This document shows, piece by piece, positions 26,301-36,387 of a DNA stretch of 64,000 bases. The notes beneath the pieces are model-generated. The model had not been told where the DNA came from. It made no database searches and saw nothing but the letters and a program-made list of their open reading frames with translations. Numbering within the stretch: position 1 is the stretch's first letter; each line of letters opens with the position of its first letter. A program made the position numbers and the translations under genes. This stretch comes from Casuarius casuarius (Eukaryota > Chordata > Aves > Casuariiformes > Casuariidae), in the NCBI GenBank assembly GCA_003342895.1, contig PTFA01000111.1, forward strand, positions 346,199-410,198, given 5' to 3'.

Positions 26301-28571
26301 AAGGCATAGTGTATGGAATAAAACTGTGGCTGGGACAAGCAATTGGTGTCGGGAGCTGAAAAGCATGCCCAAGGCACCAGTTCGTAGGCACACTCTGGGT
26401 CCTCTGCAAAACATCATTATTATACCACTTTCATGATTACTTATCCCTTCTGCTCTGTCAGATTAACATAACTACAAAGGCCTCTTTCAAGAAAAGGTTT
26501 AGTACCCTGAGAATCAATTAGATAAAAAGGGCAAGGACCATTTAAGCCACAGCCTATGTTAGAGGGTTAGTGCCTTACAACTCTCTCTGCACTAATCAGA
26601 AGAGGTTTACTGATAGCAAGATATCAGTGAAAAGCAAAAACTCTGCTCTAGTTTGCATTGTCTTCAAGACATAAGAGGAACTATGGCACTGATCAGATGC
26701 CTCAGGAGGCTCCTACTGCACAGCTGCCTTTCTACCCTCCCCTTACAGATTAAGGCCAGAGTCTGCATCTTAATGAACAGTCACCTTCATCTTATCATAT
26801 AACAACCTCCTTTCACCCCCAAAAGGGTTTGCATCCATAAAACAGTCTTCTATAAATCTGCCAAGCCAAGCTTTTTAAACGAAAGTACATTCCCCAACAT
26901 GGGTCTGGATAGCAAAGAGGAGAATCACATGAGATGTGTGAAACCGAGCCTAAATTTAAAAACCCTATGAAGAAGAGCACCCCTTTACATAGTCTGTTAT
27001 TGAGTGCTCAAAAATTGATGGGCAAAATAAGTATCTGCAGCATTCATATAGTGCACATTAATGCAGCTGCCTGAGCTCCAGCAAAACACTTCTGTCATTG
27101 TCATTAATTTCCAGAAAGGGCAGAATGCCATCTAGCTGCTAGGGATGGCCTCTCACAACTGAATTTCGTTGAAAGATAATCAAAGAGGGTTGTCATTCAG
27201 TGGCATAAATCTTAGTATCAAAGAGGATTTCCCTTTATTTTTATAAGTATCACAGGAGAGAAGGCTGAAGCACCAAGCTGATCTTTTTGCAGAATAATAC
27301 GTTTTTTTAAAAGCCTACTGAGTGATGAGATGTCACTGGATAACTGTGCTTTTCATATGTATCAGACAGTGAGATGTTAAGATCTAAAACTGGTATTCTA
27401 GCAATATCCAAGAGCTTAAACAGTTATCTGGACAATGGCAATCAATTGCTTCCCAATGCATTACATATGATAGTGTAAGATTGTCAGTTACAGACCAGTT
27501 GGCACATTTTCCTAAACCTGATTATTTTGTCTTTTTTGAGGGGAGGAGAATTACGCAGAAGACAAAAATAAGAAAATAATATGAAAGAAGTTATTACACA
27601 CAGTACAAACTTCTGGTAACCTTTTTATCACTCTCTCTCCAGGCAATCCATTTTTAAAGGTGGGATCTGGGGGACAGGGTTTCACTAACCAGCAATGAAG
27701 ATCGCATTAAACCAAGTTTATTCTCCTGCAGCCCAATCGGAGTCCATAAGCTTTTGAGATGCTTTGACCCTAATATACTGTAATAAATATTGTGACCCAA
27801 AGCAACTTCATAGCAAATTCAGTTAAAATAAGTGTCACAATAAACTGTTGTACCTTATAATTTCAGCTACTTCACAATATTTTTCACATGAATCAGGTGT
27901 GATAAAATATTATTCACATAAAAAGGTTTTATTATTTAATAATAGTAGAATAAATATTAGAGTTTTTTTAATAATTGAGTTAGCCATATATGTTAAATCT
28001 TTCCTTCCAATATAGTTTCCCTTTTCAAGGAAAATACATGAGGCACCATTCTGTTGCCAACAAGACTAATATTAATGTACACAGGGATTCTAGCATGATT
28101 AGTATTAAAGGAGTATGATCCCATTTTTAAAAAGTATTTAGAAGATGCTGTGTGAGCATTACAACACCTATGATCCAGATTATACAAGGTCTGCAAAGAC
28201 TGAAAACTTTGACCATAGGGTAATTAAGTTAGTTTTTATCTTACTAGCTAGGACAGTGAAAACTTCAGTGGGAATATGGAATTCAGCACGCTCCCATATG
28301 CATAAGAAGCCTTGAGTTGCTGAAGCTTTTTTTGGTGCAAGCTCATTGCTTTCAGTACTGAACTGGCAGATTCAAGCTATCTTGAGTAGTCTTAAACTAC
28401 TTAAACTACTACTAAATCTTAAACACAATTTGTAGCATCCCTTGGCTGCTGTGTATGTTGTTTAATGCAGGTTCTTGTTATTTTTAATGTAAATTAGGAA
28501 TAAAAGCTGGAAAGAATACCAAAATGCTTTGAAAAAGCCATATGATCTATCAGAAGTGTTTGCAGGACTCT
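20387..28571. other. Intergenic stretch without recognised genes
   Basis: This is AT-rich sequence with no exon, RNA gene or identifiable mobile element. It includes a 20-base tandem duplication (listed separately) and a 12-base A run near 22406. Around 21470-21490 there is a short string loosely like a Tc1/mariner terminal repeat, which I rejected for lack of a partner. The open frame at 25977-26294 (105 codons) shows no recognised domain. Confidence 0.55.
23224..23263. repeat. 20-base tandem duplication (two copies)
   Basis: The unit CTGAACCTATGTATTTAACT is followed immediately by the same 20 bases with one change (A to G at the 13th base). This is a simple local duplication with no sign of a larger array. 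Confidence 0.9.
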
Positions 28572-29636
28572 CAGAATCACAGAATAAACAGAACAGTTGA
28601 GACTGGGAGGGACTTCTGGAGATCATCTAGTCCAAACACCCTGCTCAAGCAGGTTACCTAGAGCATCTTGCCCAGGATTGTGTCTGGACAGCTTTTGAAT
28701 ATCTCCAAGAAAGGAGACTCCACCACCTCTCTGGGCAGCCTCTTCCAATGCTCTGTCACCCTCACAGCAAAAAAGTTTTTCCTCATGTTCAGACGGAACT
28801 GCCTGTGTTTCAGTTTGTGTCTGTTACCGCTCATCCTGTCGCTGGGCACCACTGACAAGAGTCTGGCCCCATCCACTTTATCACTTCAGATATTTAATGG
28901 CATTGATGAGATCCTCCTGAGCCTTCTCTTCTCTAGGCTGAACAGGCCCAGCTCTCTCAGCTTCTCCTCCGATGAGAGATGCTCCGGTCCCTTCATCATC
29001 TTAGTAGCTCTCTGCTGGACTCACTCCAGTAGCTCCATGTTTCTCTTGTATCAGGGAAGCCAGAACTGGACACAGTACTCCAGGTAGGACCACCCCAGGG
29101 CTGAGTAGAGGGGAAGGATCACCTCTCTCAACCTGCTGGCAATGCACTGCCTAATGCAACCGAGGATACCATCGGCCTTCTTGGACACCAGGGCACATTG
29201 CTGGCTCATAGTCAACTTGTCCACCAGGCCTCCAAGGTCCTTCTCCACAGAGCTACTTTCCAGCAGGTCAGTCCTCAGCCTGTACTGGTACATGGGGTTA
29301 TTCCTCCGAGCAGCAGGACTCTGCATGTCCCCTTGTTGAACTTCATGAGGTCCCTCTCTGCCCATCTCTCCAGCCTGTCGAGGGCCCTCTGACAGCCCTC
29401 TGGGGTATCAGCCACTCCTCATAGTTTTGTATCATCAGTAAACTTGCTGAGGGTGCACTCTGTCCCTTCATCCAGGTCATTGATGAACAGGATTGGAGGC
29501 AGTATTGACCCTTGGGGGGTCAGCTGTCTACAACCAGCAACAGGTCTCCAACTAGACTTTGCACCACTGACCACAACCCTCTGAGCTCTGCCATTCAACC
29601 AGTTTTCAATCCACCTCACTGTCTGCTCATCTAGCT
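28572..29636 (-). mobile_element. CR1 LINE retrotransposon, 5'-truncated 3' part
   Basis: On the plus strand the element starts at its 3' end (AGAATCACAGAAT) and continues through standard avian CR1 landmarks read in reverse. Examples are 'GATCATCTAGTCCAAACACC', 'CTCTGTCACCCTCACAGC', 'CTGGACACAGTACTCCAGG' and 'CCACAACCCTCTGAGCTCTG'. The sense strand is minus. Homology to the consensus as I remember it stops near 29636, so the copy is 5'-truncated at about 1.07 kb. That is typical for CR1, which is copied by target-primed reverse transcription. Small deletions relative to the remembered consensus occur near 29390 and 29490. It is much better preserved than the copy at 831-1469, so it inserted later. 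No target-site duplication is evident, as is usual for CR1. Confidence 0.95.
28661..29619 (-). pseudogene. Broken CR1 ORF2 (reverse transcriptase C-terminal part)
   Basis: Three minus-strand open segments cover the C-terminal part of the CR1 reverse-transcriptase protein in different frames. The segment at 29619-29419 carries the palm-domain stretch with '[18 protein letters not shown]'. The catalytic box reads FTDD where the consensus I remember is FADD, and about three residues just before INDLDEG are missing because of a 9-base deletion. The segment at 29365-29051 matches the region containing '[20 protein letters not shown]' and 'LEYCVQFW'. The segment at 28876-28658 matches the final part ('HWKRLPREVVESP'). 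Stops and frameshifts separate the segments, so no functional protein can be made. Confidence 0.9.
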
Positions 29637-30666
29637 GGGGAGAGTGAGCTCCTTGGAATGTGTTTCAGATGGCAAAAGGGTCATGCCGGAGGAAAGAGGA
29701 ATGACACAGAAGATGCAAATATCAGTCTTATTTGCAGGATTAATGTCTTAATGTATGTAAAAAGTATATGTTTTAATATATGTCCCCAAAGGCAACAGCT
29801 TTATCAACTGTAACAAACGTACTAGATGCCAAAGCCTTAGCATTCATTTGATTGCTGAAAAAAGGCAAAACAGTAGCATACAGTAGCATAAGATATGCTA
29901 GCATACACAAAATTAGAATGCAGGATTCTTGTAGCTGGGCTTGCTTTCTTTTTCTTTCTTTTTACATTTTTCCCTATATCAGTTAATATCTTATGTGAAA
30001 TTTTCTATATTGCCCACATATCNGAACCACCAGATCTCACATTACTACAAGGTGAGATGAACCTATTGCTGGCAAGTGACAATTCTCATGGAGCTGTGAA
30101 GGATATGGACCATATTCATTCAGATCTCTGCAAACTTTCAGTTGGATTTCAGTGTGCTGGCATCCACCTACAAAAGCCTGTATTTCCTTTTTGGTGTATG
30201 TGGGGTTTTGTTTGGTTTGCTTTGGTTTGGTTTTTTGACACATTAATTTCGAGACCAGTCAAGACATCTCAATTTTTAAAAGCCAAGAATATATGATTTC
30301 CAGTCCCAAAGGGGGAAATGTTCAAATTACTCCATGTGGTCCCCTATGTCTGCCAAAAGAAGAAAGCTTTGAGAATAAATATAATTAGAAAAATGTTATT
30401 AATATCTTTCTCTGAATCCCCAGTGTATCTTTTCTAGCCATCTGTTCTCTCTCTTCTAGGTCACGATCCCACACATGCTAAATGGTAAGCACAGAGCCTG
30501 TCTGCAGACCTGAAGTTAAGGATATCTTTATATAGTCTCATTTTCCAGCTCCTAAACTGCACATTTTGTAGAGAGGTGACCTATCGACTAGGAAGGTCAC
30601 TGTTACCAGCTCATCACTTCTGGCATTTTTTGCTCTTTCAATATTCTCAACAGTTAGAGAAAATTG
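29637..30666. other. Non-coding sequence between CR1 and MIR
   Basis: There is no supported gene. A perfect 10-base tandem duplication (CAGTAGCATA) occurs at 29871-29890, followed by a short AGCATA/TATGCT inverted repeat. A TTTGG-rich tract is at 30201-30237. The 133-codon open frame at 29895-30296 (plus) runs through these T-rich tracts and contains an N (30023). It has no recognised domain. Confidence 0.6.
30201..30237. repeat. TTTGG-rich low-complexity tract
   Basis: The plus strand reads as imperfect repeats of TTTGG and TTTTG. It is short, interrupted and of low interest. Confidence 0.75.
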
Positions 30667-30775
30667 TTATCCTTCTTGGACACAGATGAGGAACTGACAA
30701 ACAGAGAATTAAATGACTTGCTTAGGGTCACACAGGGATTCTGTGACAAACTAGGCTGCGAATCCAAACCTAGAT
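30667..30775 (+). mobile_element. MIR SINE fragment (ancient)
   Basis: The plus strand contains the diagnostic order of the MIR core and 3' part in diverged form: 'ACAGATGAGGAACTGA', then 'AAATGACTTGCTTAGGGTCA', then 'CACAGGGATTCTGTGACA', then 'GCGAATCCAAACCTAG'. These correspond to the MIR consensus landmarks 'ACAGATGAGGAAACTGAGGC', 'GTAACTTGCCCAAGGTCA', 'CACAGCTAGTAAG' and 'GATTCGAACCCAGG'. MIR predates the amniote radiation, and fragments this diverged survive in bird genomes. Both ends are eroded, so the limits are approximate. Confidence 0.8.
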
Positions 30776-32030
30776 ATTGCTGGATAATACTGCAGAGGAA
30801 TACACTTTCCTCTGAAGCTTAACTCTCAATTTAAACTGATGTATTCTACAATCAGGCACCATGTTACAACATAGATTCTACTTAAACAATAGACTGAAAG
30901 TCACAGTCTCTAAGTACAATAGCAGCACTTTCTCCTTGAGTCTTTCTGGTTAATAAACTGTGATTCATGTATATACCATCAATAACCTGTTGTGAAAAAC
31001 AAAAATTTTTCCCTGTTAAACCAGGCAATACTATTATAAAAATGGTATATTGTACTTCTCATTTTATTTTGCAGATAAACAAGACTGCTTTAATTACTGT
31101 GGTCTGACATGCTATCTCCAAAACAGAAGGTACAGTACTGGAAGGTATAATACATTTGCAATGTATTTGCAAAGGATTATTTCTCTAGGCATTAAATGAA
31201 ATAGCATGTGCATAGAGAATGAAGAAAAATGTTTTATTCTTCATGGAATCTTTATTGAAGAAACAATTGTAAAAATGGAGTTAAGATTTATTGATTACAT
31301 CAAAAATATTAATTACTGCATTAAATTTGATTTTAGTAAATATGAATTTGTGCCACAAACAAGAAATAACATGTATTATTAAGAGTGTCCTGGGTGTGTT
31401 TTAATATCTTTGATTCCATAATGCACAGTTGATCCTTGCTAGACGTCAAGTAGGAATATGTACGAGGTTAGGAGAGTCAAGGAACTCTAAAAAGCACATC
31501 GTTTCACAAAGAACAATTTTTATTCTTTGATTGATTAGGAGGAAAATAGCCATAGTGATTAATATGACAGGCAAATGGTAGGATTGAATAAAAAGTATTT
31601 GAGGAGTGCGGATGTTTTTAGAAAGGAGAGTAGAGAGATGATGCCAAAACCAAAGGAGGGCATAAAAAAAAGCCATATTCAGTCAGGAAGAAATCAGAGC
31701 AGTAGAAAAAAATACCATTTTTGATATCTTAGTTAGGCAGCACAGACTAGCTGCTGTGCCTAACAGAACAAACAATTATTGCAGCTGCAGAAAGAAAAGA
31801 AATAATAGTAGCATAGCAGCTTCCTAAGGAAAAGAAGTAGATGTGGATGTTCTTAAGAATATCCACTGAGATCCCTGTCAAGGTCACAGCCAAGCAACTG
31901 TGGGAGGAAAAATAGATCCAACGGCATGAAACACCTCATCTGAATTACTGCTGTATAATTAACAAATGTATTTTTGCCTATATGATTCAGCAGGAATGTT
32001 TGCTTGAAGAGTTTATGTAAGCTGCACCTG
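30776..32030. other. Non-coding AT-rich sequence
   Basis: I see no gene or repeat family in this stretch. Confidence 0.55.
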
Positions 32031-32290
32031 AACTGTGAGACCTGGAGAAAGCATGCCCACCCCTGGGCTCAGTGTCTTGGCAACCTGCACCCCGGCCAGA
32101 GGTCAGGCTGCCCCCAGGGTGCAGCTCACATTGGTCTCCCGGTGCCCACGGGCAGCAGGGCTGGAGGCATGGAGGGACCAGCACTATGCTCCCGTGGCTG
32201 CTTGGTCTGAATGGTGGGGAACACACATTTNGGCTGTGTGAATCCTGCCTTGAAGTAGGGAGGTAGCCACAAAACACTGGGGAAGAGTAC
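32031..32290. other. GC-rich block, unclassified
   Basis: About 260 GC-rich bases sit in AT-rich surroundings. Overlapping open frames exist in all three plus-strand frames and one minus-strand frame, as expected for GC-rich DNA that is poor in stop codons. None shows a recognisable motif. An N at 32231 interrupts several of them. I cannot say whether it is an eroded repeat, a regulatory island or part of an unannotated transcript. Confidence 0.4.
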
Positions 32291-33201
32291 TTGCAATGAA
32301 ACTGCAGGGATGTCTGTTTCTAAATTTGTGTTGTACATTCAGTAATTAAAGCAAAGGGGAAATTATGCTGAATGAATGGCCATTTGACAGCTTTCCAGAT
32401 ACAATATATATAGTCCTGAGTGGTTATCAGNGAAATATCCAAACTGTATAACTTTTTCAGCAGACACATGATTTTGCTACCGCAGACAGCTTGCAGAGCA
32501 CATAATTAAGTAAAGATACACAATCATAAACACGAGTTGGAACATCAGAAATAGGACTTCAAAGAAAGAGTGCATCTGTTCCCAGGACAGGCATTTGGAT
32601 ACTGTTAAGAATGAAATTTTGAATGAAACTGCAGCAGAAAAATCAAATAAAGCACAGATTTTACAGAGAGAGGAATATACCATATATCACAATATATTTT
32701 CACAGGACAGGCTTCAACAGCTCCCAAGAACTGGGTCACAACCTTAATGCTGGCTGACTGAAGCTATTGCATTATTATCAACCAAGATCATTTTTACATT
32801 AGTGATGTGCTAATACTACCAAACAGATTTTAATACATTATAATGCTGGAATTAACCATTTCTTTCTGACAAGGAACAAGTCATCTTCTATTATCAGGCA
32901 TCAAATCATTTTAGCATTTTGCTGATATGTTCTCCTTCTTGTACAATCTGCCAAAGAAAATAGTTTGCCTGGCTGTAGAGTGGAAAGAAAATGTGACTGA
33001 ATAAGATGCAGATAAAAATGGATACATAAATTAGCCCTGAAGTACTGTAGATTTCCCAAGGCCTTGCTAAGAACTCAGAGACAGTTATATTTGGCTTTGG
33101 GAAAATTTAAGCACTCAAGACCAGGTTTATTCTCAGAAAATGGTAGATCCTATTTGGATAGCTTAAAAGATGGCAAAAAAATTTAAGGCAAGACTCTCAA
33201 T
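32291..33201. other. Non-coding sequence downstream of the sulfatase gene
   Basis: I recognise nothing here. If the transcript uses a more distal cleavage site than 33.2 kb, part of this stretch would be 3' UTR. Confidence 0.5.
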
Positions 33202-33211
33202 TTTATTTATT
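33202..33211 (-). terminator. Candidate polyadenylation signals (two overlapping AATAAA)
   Basis: The plus strand reads TTTATTTATT, which on the minus strand is two overlapping AATAAA hexamers. They lie about 960 bases downstream of the sulfatase stop codon, a plausible 3' UTR length for this family. Alternatives are a single AATAAA at about 33128 and the hexamer that overlaps the stop codon. The choice is inference. Confidence 0.35.
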
Positions 33212-34167
33212 CAGGATGCAGCTTGCACTCATCAGTGGAAGAATAAGTATGGTAGGTAGATACTGAAAGATACTGTTATAGTATAGTGTGAATTTGGAAT
33301 TCAGATTTCAAGCTTGGACCAAATCTTTCATTTGGCAAGTAGGTTAAGAGTCTAAGAGTGTGCCTGTATTGGTTATTGGGTGCAGGGGGTTGTATGAATT
33401 TGGCTTGCATCTATACCTGGAGACTTCTGGTGCACACTGAAGCACACCACTGATGCACTTGAAGGGGTTTCTCTCTTTCTGAAACAAAGATTGATGTCAT
33501 GCAACAGGGCATTAGCTAGGGAGTACCATTTTCAATGCGGGTGCAAGGTCTCCCACTATATAACTTTCTAGGTTTGCATGGCACACACAATGTTAGATTG
33601 TTGGCAATCCATTTACTGTTTTAGATCAGTGCTGCTTGTTGATAGAGATACTGCTACAAATTATTCTTTATCTGCCTATCAGTTATCAAACTAGTCACAG
33701 ATGGACGTCTCCACTATTATATCTGTTTTTAATTTTTTAGTGCAATGCCCTATTAATGGTGGATAATACTTACCGAAAAGGGCAGGAGAGTGTGTGTATA
33801 ATGGTCATAGTCAACAGAAGCTACAGATAAATTCTTTGCTGGGTATGAACAAAGCTGGAGCTGAGGACCTAGAAAATAATCTCATCTGGAAAATGTGTGC
33901 AGCCTACCCATTTGTAGATATGGAGGACAACCTATGCTTCACACTTTTCTTGTATTTCAAAGACAGAAAAGATGCATCTTGACCTCCTCTTGGCACAGGG
34001 CTTCTTCACTGAAATTTTCTTCTATCACAGTAATGGATTTAAAGACGAGTCATCTTATATAATAAAACCTTGTAATTTAGTTATAAAGGTTAGTACTGCA
34101 GTGGTTCGACTTGAGATACCTATATACTCTTCTTGTTCCAGTTTCTGTAAACAGAATTGCATCTCCT
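33202..34167 (-). other. STS: Probable 3' UTR of the STS-family gene
   Basis: This is the sequence immediately downstream (minus strand) of the TAA stop at 34168-34170, up to the first tandem polyadenylation hexamers. It is AT-rich and non-coding in the gene's frame. The real end of the transcript cannot be set from sequence alone. Open frames on the plus strand (33794-33982, 33972-34343) overlap this stretch and the last exon in antisense, and look like shadows. Confidence 0.4.
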
Positions 34168-34172
34168 TTATT
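34167..34172 (-). terminator. AATAAA hexamer overlapping the stop codon
   Basis: The end of the last exon reads TCT GAA TAA AGG on the minus strand, so a canonical AATAAA spans the stop codon. If used, it would give an mRNA with almost no 3' UTR. The sequence just downstream is not strongly GU-rich, so regular use is doubtful. Confidence 0.2.
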
Positions 34173-34550
34173 CAGAATGCACCTCTGGCAGGTTCTCTTC
34201 TGACTCATAGTCACAGTAACAAGACTGAAAGAGGGATGAGCAACACAGCTGGAGCCACGGCTTCCAAAGAAGGTTGTCCCATGACAACTGGTCAGGGACA
34301 GCATGCAATGATTTGGTGTGGTTATCTACTGCTCGCAGTATGACATCGAGGATTTCATAAAAATGACTCTCTGTTTCTGGAGTCAGCGGGACTTTCTCTT
34401 CAGGGTCTCTGGAGAGATCGAAGAGTAGTGGGGGATCATGGCGTGTGACAAAACGTCCATAGCAAAAGCAAACATGAGAATCATAGCAACCATTGGAGTC
34501 TTCGGGATTAAAGTTTGGAGTGAAGAAGAAGACTTTCCAAATAGATTCAC
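34168..34550 (-). CDS. STS: Steroid sulfatase family, last coding exon (C-terminus)
   Basis: This exon encodes the C-terminal 126 residues, plus the last two bases of a split serine codon, of a steroid sulfatase-type arylsulfatase. Enzymes of this group hydrolyse sulfate esters; STS itself is an endoplasmic-reticulum membrane enzyme acting on steroid sulfates. The frame is open from the acceptor AG (34552-34551) to TAA (34170-34168). It reads [12 protein letters not shown], then the cysteine-rich [27 protein letters not shown], a sequon NHT, and [20 protein letters not shown] ending in SCYCD and an acidic tail. The WKPWLQLCC...C.CD ending is closer to human STS than to ARSL/ARSF-type paralogues as I remember them, so STS is preferred. 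Another member of the STS/ARSD/ARSL/ARSH cluster is not excluded. The catalytic cysteine belongs to upstream exons outside the window. I see no frameshift or premature stop. Confidence 0.85.
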
Positions 34551-34687
34551 CTGCAATTTACAGACATAAAACATCTGACGATAAGAGACAAACTAAGGGT
34601 TCCCTAACCTTATGAAAATCAAATTTATACCACAGAAAATCAGTCTTTTGGTTCAACCTCACTGTGTACAAGCACTACAACATATTG

Positions 34688-34714
34688 AAACAGCAAAACA
34701 AAACAAAGCAAAAC
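34688..34714. repeat. AAAAC-rich simple tract
   Basis: This is a short A-rich tract of CAAAA units close to the acceptor side of the last intron. It is low complexity only. Confidence 0.7.
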
Positions 34715-36361
34715 ATGGCGGTTGTCATGCTACACTTATATATGATTCTAACCGCTTCATTCCTTTGGAAGAATTCTGATTAATTAAATCACAGAAGACT
34801 TAAAAGAATTTTGTGTTTTTACACAAATAGTGCTAAGAAGATCTGCATAAATATTTACTAAGCCATTACACTGCCTTACTTAAGACTTATTAAAATGGAC
34901 CTTTACCACTTGACCGTATCTAGACACTGACTATTGCGCATTTTGCAAATCAAAGTAATTTCATGTTCATCTTAGTCTCTCCTCATCTCTTTTTTGTATT
35001 AACCCAATACTTTCTGTCATAGGCTTAGACTGCAAACACCTTGAGACTCATTTTATTAAATGTGATGACATGAACTGATCCTAACTCCTGTCTCAGGCCT
35101 CTAGATGCTTTTGCAAAAATAAATGTTAGGATGGTGAAATCTTGAGGTGAAACTCTGCTTTTTAATATGAGAATCAGACATGTCTTCATTTCTAAATATG
35201 TCACTTAGCTTAATTTGTTTTGTGCAGAAACTGAACTGTTTGCACTTGTGTAACCTCATTCAGTATTTTCATTGTTTAAAAATATGAATTAATTCCTGGA
35301 TTAAGAATAAGCAAATGAGTTGGTTCCTTCATGAGGTAGACTTGAAAACAAGATATATTGGAGAACCTGAAAATACTTAACAAGAAAGAAATCAAACAAG
35401 AAATGTCTAATATTTTGCTCAAGTATCACAGAGCAGATGATAATTTTAAGGGAAGCATGTAGCTACAGTCCTCTAGAAACAGACTAGAGAATAAATAAGA
35501 GTCATAATCCATGCTTTATTCTTAATAAAAGTGGGATCCTAAATAGCTGAGGTCTCTAGACTAGGTCTATAATATCTGATTACCTATACATTTGAATGTA
35601 TACAGATATTAAAAGTATATTTTCATTAGGGTTCATTCAGCACCTAATGCTGAAACCATTTTCTTAACACCTCATTTTTTTAAATACTAGGGGAATGATT
35701 CATTTTGGTATTTCTCCATATAAAGAGGTAAAATTAATCTCAGCTGCAAAAGTTCTGTTAATTTCACAGAAAGCTTTGTTAATCTAGTAAGAAGTTATCT
35801 AATATGTATTTATATGTGCTACAGTGGTCAATATTCATTAACCAAGTCACCAGTTCAACAGAATGAAAATCACCACAAAAATGTGAGAAAGGCAGAGATA
35901 ACTGGTACATCACATACTGTAACTAACTCATACTTGACTTTTAAAGATAAAAACAAGTTTAAAGAAAGACATGTTTCAGTAGGAAAAAAGGAGTCACAGG
36001 CTGCAGTTCTTACCTATAGCATGAATTTAAAAGACAGTACATGACCTCAAGATTCTTTACAGCTCCTTCTATCCTACAGCATTTTTCATTTGGTAAGAGA
36101 TTTTACCTTTAAGAACTTATTCAGTGATAGCACCTGGAGACTTCCAGTTCACTTAGTCTGCACTTAAACCCGGGTGGGAGAGGTGAAGGTTGTTACACAT
36201 GTTACACTGTAAGAATTCTCTGAATGTTGCTTGGAAGTCAGCAAAGGGGAAGGAGTTTTAAAGGCTGAGTGTCTCACACAGACAATAGGACATGGCACTC
36301 GCTGAAAGGTACTGAAGGCTCTCACTGTGACAGCAGGTATGGCGCGTTCATACTGGAGGAC

Positions 36362-36387
36362 GGGAAAGGGGAAGGGGAAGGAGAGGG
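36362..36387 (+). other. G-quadruplex motif
   Basis: Four G runs (36362-36364, 36368-36371, 36374-36377, 36385-36387) are separated by loops of 3, 2 and 7 bases. This fits the G3+N1-7 pattern within a GGGGAA-type purine tract. It lies on the strand opposite to STS transcription. Confidence 0.6.

Noticed and set aside
25977..26436. Overlapping open frames on both strands, considered as a processed pseudogene
   Set aside because: There is no recognisable protein, no poly-A tail and no target duplication. Frames on opposite strands are equally open.
1..34000. Search for exons of a neighbouring gene such as PNPLA4, expected beyond STS by mammalian gene order
   Set aside because: Reading both strands for patatin motifs and convincing exon-like stretches with splice sites gave nothing I could support.
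33972..34343. 123-codon plus-strand open frame overlapping the last STS exon
   Set aside because: It lies antisense to a well-supported coding exon, has no recognisable domain, and is explained as a shadow of the minus-strand gene.
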